Source of the DNA: Spirogloea muscicola
Lineage: Eukaryota > Streptophyta > Zygnematophyceae > Spirogloeales > Spirogloeaceae
Assembly (NCBI GenBank): GCA_009602725.1
Contig: WELB01000073.1
Location: 463,195-480,911, forward strand
Direction of reading: 5' to 3'
DNA: 17,717 nt
A model generated the notes under the pieces. It was not told the DNA's origin and made no database searches. It was given only the letters and a program-made list of their open reading frames with translations. Positions 1 through 6,689 of the stretch are shown one piece after another; within the stretch, counting starts at the first letter, position 1; every line of letters begins with the position of its first letter. Made by a program: the position numbers and the translations under genes.

Positions 1-195
1 CCTGGCCCGGCGGCGCGGGCGGCGCCGGGAAGCTGGCCCGAAGTGGCGGAGCCCGGCGGGGGAGATCCGCGCGGCCGCCCCGTCAGCCGCCAGCGGCGCA
101 CCCCGTTGGCCGGCCCAACCCCGGCCTCCCGCCTCCTCGCCAATGGCCACCCCCGGTGGAGCCCGTCCCGGCAGATGTGCTCGCCTCTGTACTTC
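1..195. other. GC-rich stretch, no supported gene
   Basis: Very GC-rich sequence at the window edge. All three plus frames are rich in Gly, Pro, Arg and Ala, as expected from composition alone. An ATG at 143 has a good start context (GCCAATGGCC), and a donor-like GTGAGC follows at 204, so a first exon of a plus-strand gene is conceivable. However, the GTGAGC also belongs to the retroelement remnant that begins here, so I do not call a gene. Homology could only be judged with sequence to the left of the window. Confidence 0.4.
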
Positions 196-300
196 GGGCA
201 CCGGTGAGCGACCTCTACTTGCTGACTCTACGTGGTTACTGAGCGGGTCAGCTTCTTCCAGTAGAGGGCAATGGCTGTCATTGGCCAGCCCGAAGAAGAG
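196..300 (+). mobile_element. 3'-terminal remnant of an RLE-type non-LTR retrotransposon
   Basis: A plus frame reads VSDLYLLTLRGY and then TGA at 240-242. This matches the C-terminus of retroelement copy 3 (VSDLYVLTRGF, stop at 10371), with one extra residue in the remnant. The match continues past the stop: TGAGCGGGTCA is identical in both. The remnant is therefore the last dozen codons plus part of the 3' UTR of a copy-3-like element. Its 5' limit is estimated from where protein similarity disappears; its 3' limit is uncertain because the inverted repeat at 254-455 starts within it. It lies beyond the 3' end of the neighbouring minus-strand gene, so copies of the family flank that gene on both sides. 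Confidence 0.7.
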
Positions 301-455
301 AATAGGCAGGCTTCACAGCAGGTGTTGTGCATCTGTCACCCTGCTTATTTCGTACTTGGCCACTGAGGCCTTCCATCACTCGACACACTCCATTCTGCTT
401 TGCTCATTCTATTTACTAGGCTGGCCAATCACAGCTATCGCCTCTACTGGAAGAG
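254..455. repeat. Imperfect inverted repeat, arms 254-290 and 419-455
   Basis: The reverse complement of 254-290 matches 419-455 at about 33 of 37-38 positions; both contain GGCTGGCCAAT and CTCTACTGGAAGA. The arms enclose about 130 bp of moderate-GC sequence with no gene. A similar CTACTGGAAGAGTCTTTC string occurs on the minus strand of the copy-3 tail near 10100-10125, so the arms derive from, or share an origin with, the retroelement tails. It could be a miniature inverted-repeat element or two tail fragments in opposite orientation. No target-site duplication was convincing. Confidence 0.6.
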
Positions 456-894
456 TCTTTCTTTCTTCAGTTGAGGGACTCCAACTTTTACAGATTGTTG
501 TCCCCCTTTGGTGCATCTCCATGCTTCCACGTGCAGCTGTGGCAGAGTGTATGCGCAGAACGATTGCATGGCTTGCTGGAGAGCCGTCCTTGTGTAAGCG
601 CCTCTGCAAGACATCAGTAGCAGCAGGACAATGGCTTGAAGCGCCTCTTGTTCCAAGACAAGTGCCACTTGCAGCTCCTGCTTTATGTGGTAGCCTGAGC
701 TCCCTCAGCTCAGGCAACTTGATGCTTGAACGGCAGTGTATCCAATCTTATGCCGGCTCTTCAGTAAGACAATAATCACTATGTGTCCTCCAGAGGGAGA
801 CAACAATATCTACATGATGCAAACGCAGGTGCAGACTGCACTACTACGTTTGCTGAAGCCTTATCTGGGAGTGCCCAGATTTGCAGGCAGCTCA
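456..894. other. Gene-free stretch downstream of the minus-strand gene
   Basis: This stretch follows the stop codon (895) of the minus-strand gene and probably holds its 3' UTR and spacer. Short open frames on both strands have no recognisable motif and lack the repeat motif seen in the adjacent gene. The only structure noticed is a perfect 9-bp hairpin at 693-715. Confidence 0.5.
693..715. repeat. Perfect 9-bp hairpin
   Basis: GCCTGAGCT (693-701) and AGCTCAGGC (707-715) are exact reverse complements separated by the 5-nt loop CCCTC. The site is about 180 nt downstream of the stop codon of the minus-strand gene, so it may fall in that transcript's 3' UTR. No known element class was recognised. 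Confidence 0.6.
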
Positions 895-2477
895 TCACTT
901 GGGGAGTGTGACCCACTTCTTTGACTGTACAGGCACAGGGGCCTTCTGCGGCATAGGCACAGTAGTGGCTGGCCGACTCTTGTTGACCTCTCTGCCATCG
1001 AACTGGACCGGCAAGTCGCAGCCCTCATCTGGCAGTGGCTGCTCCTTCTTCTTTCTCTGTCGTCTTACTTTCATGCCTAGGGCACGCGCCACCTCCAACA
1101 GGCCCCCCCACTTCTCCAAGGCCCTTGCAAGATCATATCGGCCTGCGAAAGAGTTTTCGCATGCCGTCAGACTTGGAGGTGAACCCGCACCGGCACTTCA
1201 AGTGCTACTGCACCTGGGCGCCTGGAGCATGCAGCAGCAGTGATCCAGAAGTCAGCCTCACACGGTTTATAAAGTTGATGCAAAGTTTCTGACTGACAGG
1301 GAGAGCAGATGGTGGATCAAGCTTCACAGACTAACCAGCTGCTTCTAAGCTCTTTCGTGTGGGCATGGCCAGGGGCTCGCTTGCATTTCCATATTGCTTC
1401 TGGAAGTCCAGCAGCTGATGCAGACAAAGCCACGGTGTTCAGTATGAGAGGAGCATCTTCGAAGCAAGCTACATAGCACTGAGTCACACCGGTATCGCCG
1501 AAGCGCATTTTATAGATCATACTGGATTTCTGATAAAGAACAACGCCTGCCTCCGAATTTGTAAGTTGGGTGAGAAAGTTTCACATAACGCATCACAGTG
1601 GCCTGAAAGAAACGACGCATTAGGGTTATGCTGCACATTGAGATCCAACTCACCTCAGCCTTCACATTGCTCAGCTCGCTCCAGTATCCCTTCGGCTTCC
1701 GCTCCTTATACGCAAGGTCTAAGCCGGTGCACTCAGCAACCTTTGGGAAGCCTCCCATCCGCGCTATTGCCTTCTCAAGGTCACTTCTGTTCTTGTCTCG
1801 CAGCTCATCGCGCGTCGGCATGAAGCCAGGTCTGCTCCAGACCCAAGAGAGAGCAATGCGGGGGCAAAGCTGCATATCAGCTGCATACTAATTTTTCAGC
1901 GACTCAAACATTGACAGCAAGCTTCACTACTTGTCTTGCACCACAGACCTGCTAGGTCCTGTGACAGCTGCAAAAACGCAGCACCTGCGCTAAACGCACT
2001 GCAGGCGTGACATCTAATACAAATAGCACCCTTGCCAGGCAAGGCAGATTAGTTTGCAAGAAGTGTTGAGTACCGTCCATGCATGTTCACAAACTGCCAC
2101 AGCTCGGTCGCCAGGACGGCAAAGTCAGTCTGCAGGCCTTCAACGGGCGTGCGCTTGCTAGGCAACGGCACTGACAAGTACGGCCCATCTTCTCCGCGGC
2201 CTGCGACAGATTTCTCAAGCTCCTGCTGGAGGCAGTCTGCCCTGCTCGCATCAGGCCTCCCTGCTGGCCTCTCTGCAGGCTCCTGCGCAAAAGCTCGAGA
2301 GCCCGAGCTGGCAGGCCGTCCCGCTCCCCAGGTGCAGAGGGCAGTCACGGGGCAGCGCTTCGAGGCAGCGCGGCAGCCGCTGGTAGAGCCCCACTTGCGC
2401 AATTGCCGCGCAAAGCGCTCGTCAAAGGGCCAAGTGGCGGCGGGGATGTTGGTGCTGTGGCAGAGAAGGTGGGACAT
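895..2477 (-). CDS. Uncharacterised protein with two MPTR...GG...VA motif repeats, 4 exons
   Basis: The minus-strand exons are 2477-2074, 1831-1654, 1414-1336 and 1142-895 (stop TGA at 897-895). Introns begin GTAC, GTGAGT and GTTAGT, all end AG, and all junctions are in phase, giving 302 residues. The start at 2477 is favoured because no ATG occurs in any minus-strand frame from there up to about 3021. The first 60-70 residues are basic and rich in Ser, Ala and Arg, so an organelle transit peptide is plausible. Two related units follow. Unit 1 (about 117-172) contains PGFMPTRDEL, RSDLEKAIARMGGF and VAECTGL. Unit 2 (about 188-246) contains LAMPTRKSL, RYDLARALEKWGGLLEVARAL and GMKVRR. KPKGYW (180-185) lies between them. 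The last 50 residues are Lys/Pro-rich and have no clear similarity to the units. I recognise the style of motif from plant and algal proteins of unknown role but cannot name a family. An alternative acceptor at 1604-1603 would give a different, short C-terminus. Confidence 0.72.
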
Positions 2478-2961
2478 CAAGGTCGGCGCGGCGGCGCACG
2501 AAGGAGCGCCCCAGGGTGTGGCTGAAGGCGAGCTGCCGTTAGCCGGGCAGCAGTCGCCAGAGCGAGAGAGCCTCGGGGCCGGCGGTGGAGAGCGTCTCAG
2601 CCTCAGCTCGTCCCGCTTCTCTTTCGCGCCGCCTCGACCGTCCCGCTTCAGTTATACACACGGTGCGCTCAAACTTCCACTGCAGGGCGACGGCCGGGAG
2701 TGATATTTGCGGCACAGAGGGCGCCGCGGGGAGCGCGCGGTGGCCTTCGTCGCGGCGGCTGCTGCGAAGCGGCTGCTGCGCACCGAGAGTGCGGCTGGTG
2801 GGGGGGAGGGAAACGTGGCCGCCGGTGGCCAAGGGGGGCCCCAAGCTAGGACACTGTTGTGGCAAAGCTGCGGGAGGTGGTGGAGCGAGCGAGCCAGCGG
2901 AAGCGAGACGGCGGCGGCTGGGATTGCGACGACGGCGGGGAAGCCTCCGCGCGCCCCCTTT
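2478..2961. promoter_or_regulatory. GC-rich upstream region of the minus-strand gene
   Basis: About 480 bp between the predicted start codon at 2477 and the first retroelement remnant. It is strongly GC-rich and has no ATG on the minus strand. It presumably holds the 5' UTR and promoter of the minus-strand gene. No TATA box or other site could be assigned with confidence. Open frames here look like composition effects. One minus frame (about 2850-2660) reads like a transit peptide but lacks a start codon. Confidence 0.4.
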
Positions 2962-3270
2962 AGTCAGTAACAGAATGCGGCTCTCGCTTGCGTTTGCAGC
3001 GCTTGCAAAGCTCTAGCTAGCCATCAACGTGCCGGGCGCGCTCTAAGTCAGGCCACCGGCTTCCGTGGCAGCGCTCCGGCTCCCCGAGTAAGCCTGTCAA
3101 ATTTGTACGTGCTCACCCGTGAACGTGTGACACAGTTTTACCTTAGCCACCTTAGCATAGGGCTTCGTTTCATGTAGCCCCGCTTTCTGAACTAGCTTTT
3201 GCCTGAACATTGCATTGGCTTGTATTGGCCACCCTTTCAGTCATGCGCAGCGTGCGCCTTCCCTCCGTGA
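2962..3270 (+). mobile_element. 5'-truncated retroelement remnant with type-A tail
   Basis: The sequence from AGAATGCGGCTCTCGCTT (about 2972) onward matches the C-terminal coding end of retroelement copy 2 at the nucleotide level. A degraded frame includes RMRLSL, AGRALSQA and NLYVLTRE. The normal stop region is mutated. A tail follows that is shared with copy 2 and remnants 6476-6675 and 6200-6475: CCTTAGCCACC, TGCATTGGCTTG, ATTGGCCACCCTTTCA and CATGCGC. The tail appears to end about 3270, immediately before the open frame of copy 1. Its 5' boundary is approximate. Confidence 0.75.
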
Positions 3271-3273
3271 CCG

Positions 3274-5415
3274 ATGGGGGAGGTTTTGTCGCGCCTCGTG
3301 GGGCGCACCCTAATCATGCAGATTCAGGACGATGCCCAGGCGCACTTCCATCCCCACCAGTTTGGGGCTGGGATGCGTGCTGGCGCTGAGACCCTGGTGC
3401 ACGGGGTACGAGCGGCACTGGACGTCAACCCCCATTGGCTGGCCTTGAGCGTGGACGTACAGAATGCCTTCAACACTGTGGATCGGCAGGTTATTGCCGA
3501 GGAGCTAAGGCAGTACTTTCCCACCCTCCTCCCTCACTTCCGATGCATGTATGGCTCGCCATCTGCATTGTTGTGGGGGGCAGGGAGTTCTTTGGCTGTC
3601 TTGCAGTCAAAGACGGGGACACGGCAAGGTGATCCATTGGGAGGTTTTCTCTTCGCTCTGGCGCATCACCGTGCTTTGCGCAACACGGCGAGCGCTCACC
3701 CTGGCGTTCTCCTCCCGAGTTACGCGGATGATACCACGCTCCTCGGCCCCCCAGTGGAGGTGCTGCAAGCTTTCGGCACGCTTCAGCACCAGCTCCAGCT
3801 TATTGGGCTTGGGGTCAATCCGGCTAAGTGCTCCGCCTGGTCCCCTATTGGCATCCCTCTTTCCCTCTTCTCCTCGTTGCCTACATCTTGTCAGACTCCA
3901 GAGGGCGGCTTGAGGATTTTGGGAGTGCCACTAGGGGACCCGTCTTTCTCGGAGGGTGCTGTCCTTGCGCGTCTCCAAGGATACATGCAGGTCCTGCCAG
4001 AGCTCCCACGCCTTGGGGACTCTCAGTTGGCAGTGGCCATTTTGACCAGGAGTGTGGCACAGCGGCCGTGTTACCTCCTGCGTACGGTCCCACCGTCGGT
4101 CAGCTTGGATGCTATCTATGCATCCATTGATGTCAAGCTTCAGCAATGCCTTGCTGATCTGATTGCTCACCCACTCCTAGAGCAGTCTCCAGCAGCACTG
4201 GTGCAATGTACGCTGCCCATACGTCACGGTGGGCTTGGTTGTCGCCCCTTGGTCCGCTTATGCAGACCAGCGTACCTTGGCTGCTGGGCTCAGGTGGCCT
4301 CGTCCATATCTGGACGATTCCTCCTTGAGCAACAACGTGTGTTGGCGCCTCACATCAGTAACGTGGTTCAGGGGAGTCTGCCTTTCCAAGTGACTCTCAA
4401 AGCATGCCAACAGGACCTCTTTGCCGCATACCCGCCTCTGGTGAATGAGCCTGTTAGCTTTGCTGCCTGGGCTGACGTTTCTGATGTTAAGGCTCAATCG
4501 CGGTTTTCCCGTGCTGCAGACGAGCAACCACTGGAGCATCTCCGGAGTCTCCTCCAAGGGGATGCTCGAGGCCAGGCTCGGCTCCTATCTGTATCGTCTC
4601 TGGGAGCGTCTGAGTGGCTCCGCGCTTTGCCTTTGCATGCGGGCTTGCGGATGGAAAATGCTTTGTTTTGCGATGCTATGCGCCGCCGTCTTGGCTTACC
4701 ATCCCTGTGCTTGGCAGGGGTGACCCAATGTGAATGTGGGCTTATTGAGCATGATGCAGTGCTCATGGGTGACCACATGCTCAGGTGTGCCAAAGGCAGT
4801 GAGCGCACGGGCTCCCACAACCTCCTACGTGACGCCATGTATGGCATCGTCAAGGAGGCGGGATATCAAGTGGCGTTGGAGAGCACCGGGGTGATGCCCG
4901 TCCAGCTCCGCAACGGGGTCCCTCGGACGCGGCGTGTCGATCTGGTCGGCGTCCCCCTGGGAGGTGGCAAGCGGCTTCTCATGGACGTCGTCCTAACCGA
5001 CAGCTTCCGGACGAAGGGCCCCGTAACTTCTGAGACCGGCTATGCCGTGAAGGTGGCCGAACAGAAGAAGTTGCACAAGTACAAGGACCACCCGGCGGGT
5101 GATACCTTTTACCCCCTGGCCATGGACATCCATGGGTGTTACGGGGGTCGGTGGTCCTCGTTACTTTCGCTGCTGGCATCTCAAGCTGACCAGCGGCGCC
5201 GGGAACAGGGTGCAGCCCTTCCCGGTGGCTCGGTGCCTTTGGGTCTTGTGTCCTGCTACCGTATGCGTTTGTCTATGTCGCTACAGCGTTCCCAAGCGCT
5301 TGCTTTGCATCGCCGCGCTGGTCGTGCCCTTGCAGCAGCCTCTGGCTTGCGCAGCGGGGTTGCTCTTCCTCCCCTCAGCTCATCTGACTTCCTACTGCTG
5401 ACACGGGGTTACTAA
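3274..5415 (+). CDS. Reverse transcriptase / restriction-like endonuclease polyprotein (N-terminally truncated)
   Basis: A 713-residue open frame. RT signatures are HPHQFGAG (27-33), motif A DVQNAF (61-66, catalytic D61), RQGDPLGG (117-124), motif C YADD (150-153, D152 and D153) and GLGVNPAKC (178-186). A zinc knuckle follows, C486-x-C488-x12-H501-x3-C505. The RLE core reads RRVDLVGV (D556), then LLMDVVLTD (D571), then AEQKKLHKY (595-603); this is the D...D...K arrangement of RLE-type non-LTR elements (R2, NeSL, Utopia and relatives). The frame ends LLTRGY. In active elements the protein nicks target DNA and copies element RNA by target-primed reverse transcription in the nucleus. The ATG at 3274 lies just past an in-frame TGA (3268-3270) and at the truncation junction, so it is not the ancestral start. 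Unlike copies 2 and 3 there are no internal stops, suggesting recent insertion. Activity is doubtful because the N-terminus is absent. Confidence 0.88.
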   Translation: MGEVLSRLVGRTLIMQIQDDAQAHFHPHQFGAGMRAGAETLVHGVRAALDVNPHWLALSVDVQNAFNTVDRQVIAEELRQYFPTLLPHFRCMYGSPSALLWGAGSSLAVLQSKTGTRQGDPLGGFLFALAHHRALRNTASAHPGVLLPSYADDTTLLGPPVEVLQAFGTLQHQLQLIGLGVNPAKCSAWSPIGIPLSLFSSLPTSCQTPEGGLRILGVPLGDPSFSEGAVLARLQGYMQVLPELPRLGDSQLAVAILTRSVAQRPCYLLRTVPPSVSLDAIYASIDVKLQQCLADLIAHPLLEQSPAALVQCTLPIRHGGLGCRPLVRLCRPAYLGCWAQVASSISGRFLLEQQRVLAPHISNVVQGSLPFQVTLKACQQDLFAAYPPLVNEPVSFAAWADVSDVKAQSRFSRAADEQPLEHLRSLLQGDARGQARLLSVSSLGASEWLRALPLHAGLRMENALFCDAMRRRLGLPSLCLAGVTQCECGLIEHDAVLMGDHMLRCAKGSERTGSHNLLRDAMYGIVKEAGYQVALESTGVMPVQLRNGVPRTRRVDLVGVPLGGGKRLLMDVVLTDSFRTKGPVTSETGYAVKVAEQKKLHKYKDHPAGDTFYPLAMDIHGCYGGRWSSLLSLLASQADQRRREQGAALPGGSVPLGLVSCYRMRLSMSLQRSQALALHRRAGRALAAASGLRSGVALPPLSSSDFLLLTRGY

Positions 5416-5468
5416 GAGCGCCCTGGCTGTCTAGCCTGTGGCTCCGTCATGAACACCTGTATGCATCT

Positions 5469-5485
5469 GGCTGGCTTTCACAGCC
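5469..5485 (+). repeat. Tail hairpin, copy 1
   Basis: GGCTG (5469-5473) and CAGCC (5481-5485) flank a 7-nt loop, about 55 nt after the stop codon. This is a shorter version of the GGGCTGG/CCAGCCC hairpin seen in other tails of the family. Confidence 0.5.
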
Positions 5486-5504
5486 GCTCTTTTAATATCA
5501 GCAG

Positions 5505-5965
5505 CCGCTTGAGTGACCGGCAGCCGGGTCTGCCAGGGGCGATGCCCGGCTTCAACGCCGCTGGTTAGCTCGCCCAAGTCTTCCGCATGCGCCTGGCGGT
5601 ATCGCTTCAACGCTCCCTTGCCCACGCCGTCCACACGCGAGCAGGCCGTGTTATGGCCGCCGCCTCTAGGTCTCGGCGGAGTGCCTCTTTCCCTGCAGCG
5701 AGCTACTCAGACCTGATGTTGCTCACTCGTGGGTACTGAGCTTCCCTCTGCATTGTCTGTGTGTTTTGCAGTGATTTGTAGTGTAGTCCTTTTTCCGGCT
5801 CCTCTTTCTTTGGCTTTGGACTTGTCCATTCTTATATGGGCCGGCTTTGCCAGCCCCTCTTCTCTATATGGGCGAGCACTTTCTTTATTCCCTCCCAACC
5901 GTCGCGCCGACGGTGGCGCCCCAACAGAGCCCATCGCGTCGATTGGGCGTAACCCGCCGCTCCCG
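5505..5965 (+). mobile_element. 5'-truncated retroelement remnant with type-B tail
   Basis: From 5586 a frame reads RMRLAVSLQRSLAHA, AGRVMAAAS and YSDLMLLTRGY, then TGA at about 5738. It matches the C-terminus of copy 1 (YRMRLSMSLQRSQALA ... SDFLLLTRGY). Upstream similarity is weak and interrupted by TAG near 5563. A tail of about 230 bp follows, with CTTGTCCATTCTTAT (5821-5835), a hairpin (5838-5856) and GGGCGAGCACTTTC (5870-5883). The last string recurs almost exactly in the copy-3 tail near 10030-10010. There is no poly(A). Confidence 0.75.
5838..5856 (+). repeat. Tail hairpin preceded by TTGTC box
   Basis: GGGCCGGC (5838-5845) and GCCAGCCC (5849-5856) pair at 7 of 8 positions around a TTT loop. 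CTTGTCCATT lies directly upstream at 5821-5830, the same order as in the copy-3 tail. Confidence 0.65.
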
Positions 5966-6195
5966 GGTACTGAGCTTCCATCTGCGGTCGTGTAGTGTCT
6001 AGCTTTGTGGGTTTTCTCCTCTTTGGCACTTTGGCTCTTTAGACCTTGTCCATTGTTTTGGCCCCTTTCCCTCTGTGGGCGAGCAATTTCCGCTGCCTCC
6101 GCTCGTCTTGGTCTTCTTTCTTGGGCTTGGCCGTTCACAGACGCGGCCTCGTTCACCTTCTCGCCGTCGGCTTCGCCCGTTCGGATGCAAGGGAG
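5966..6195 (+). mobile_element. Tail-only retroelement remnant
   Basis: GGGTACTGAGCTTCC at 5966 repeats the stop-codon region at 5731 (the Gly-Tyr-stop end of the preceding remnant). A diverged copy of the same tail follows: CCTTGTCCATTGTTTTGGCCCC and GTGGGCGAGCAATTTC line up with the previous tail. It is therefore an extremely 5'-truncated copy, or a tandem duplication of the tail. The hairpin is not preserved. The end near 6195 is where the opposite-strand remnant begins. Confidence 0.6.
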
Positions 6196-6199
6196 AGGA

Positions 6200-6475
6200 A
6201 AGACGCGCGGTGCATGTAAGGAGACGGCGCGCGCTGTGCGTGAAAACTGAATGGAGGCCAAGTCGAGTTTTTATAATAGTGTCGGTAACGGGGCAATGAG
6301 CTGGCTAAGGAGGACATGAATATCCCCGAGTGAGCACATATATATCTGACAAGCTAAGCTGAGGAGCCAGACCACCGCCATGAAAGCCGTTAGCGTGGCC
6401 AAATGCACGCCCAGCACGCTGTTGTATTGCGAGTGCCTGGGAGCGATACAGACTCAATGATAGCCGCATTCTAAG
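6200..6475 (-). mobile_element. 5'-truncated retroelement remnant with type-A tail
   Basis: The minus strand from about 6475 reads RMRLSLSLYRSQALAIQQ, AGRAFGHANGFHGG and LSDIYVLTRGY. This matches the C-terminus of copy 2 and remnant 2962-3270. The usual stop codon is mutated (TCA), moving the stop a few codons on. The tail continues through CTTGGCCTCC, CATTCAGTTTTCACGC and GCGCGCGCCGTCTC to about 6200, similar to the copy-2 tail. Its 5' end joins the tail of remnant 6476-6675. Confidence 0.75.
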
Positions 6476-6675
6476 GGAGGCAAATCGAAGCCAACACAGA
6501 CTTCAGGCAAAAGCTAGTGCAAGAAGTAGGGCTCCTAGGATATGAAGCCCCATGCTAAGGGGGGCTAAAGTAACAGTCTGACCTTAGCACCCACGAGTGA
6601 GCACATGCATACCGACGGGCTCACTTGGGAACTGATTAAGTTGCAAGTGGCCCAGACCTTCCAGTTGAGAAAGAG
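6476..6675 (-). mobile_element. Short retroelement remnant, mainly type-A tail
   Basis: The minus strand reads MHVLTRGC then TAA (6586-6584), followed by a tail with GCACTAGCTTTTGCCTGAA and GGCTTCGATTTGCCTCCCTT. The plus-strand remnant 2962-3270 carries the same strings (ACTAGCTTTTGCCTGAA at about 3191, then ATTGGCTTG and ATTGGCCACCCTTT). Coding similarity beyond the last eight codons is weak, so the 5' limit is a guess. It lies between the tail of copy 2 and remnant 6200-6475, all in the same orientation. Confidence 0.6.
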
Positions 6676-6689
6676 ATTGGAGAAGAAGG

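Larger units (their letters stand above)
3271..5500 (+). mobile_element. Retroelement copy 1 (5'-truncated, RLE-type non-LTR)
   Basis: This copy contains a long open frame (3274-5415) and about 85 bp of 3' UTR with no poly(A). It starts within the RT domain, so the N-terminal zinc-finger region and the first RT motifs are missing; compared with copy 2, about 1 kb of 5' sequence is absent. Its 5' end abuts the tail of remnant 2962-3270, and its 3' end runs into remnant 5505-5965 in the same orientation. The 3' UTR has a short hairpin (5469-5485) related to those of the other tails. Confidence 0.8.

Noticed and set aside
143-775. 210-residue plus-strand open frame
   Set aside because: It begins in GC-rich sequence, runs through the retroelement remnant and inverted repeat in a frame different from the remnant's coding frame, and has no recognisable motif.
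2083-2703. 206-residue plus-strand open frame opposite exon 1 of the minus-strand gene
   Set aside because: The minus-strand gene has in-phase introns and repeat motifs; this frame is the GC-rich shadow of its first exon and upstream region.
2585-3016. 143-residue Arg/Gly-rich plus-strand frame, and a transit-peptide-like minus frame nearby
   Set aside because: Composition explains both. The minus frame has no ATG and cannot be joined to the gene without guesswork; the plus frame runs into the retroelement remnant out of its coding frame.
5707-6261. 184-residue minus-strand frame over the tails
   Set aside because: It is antisense to two retroelement tails whose orientation is fixed by stop-codon and tail matches; it has no motif.
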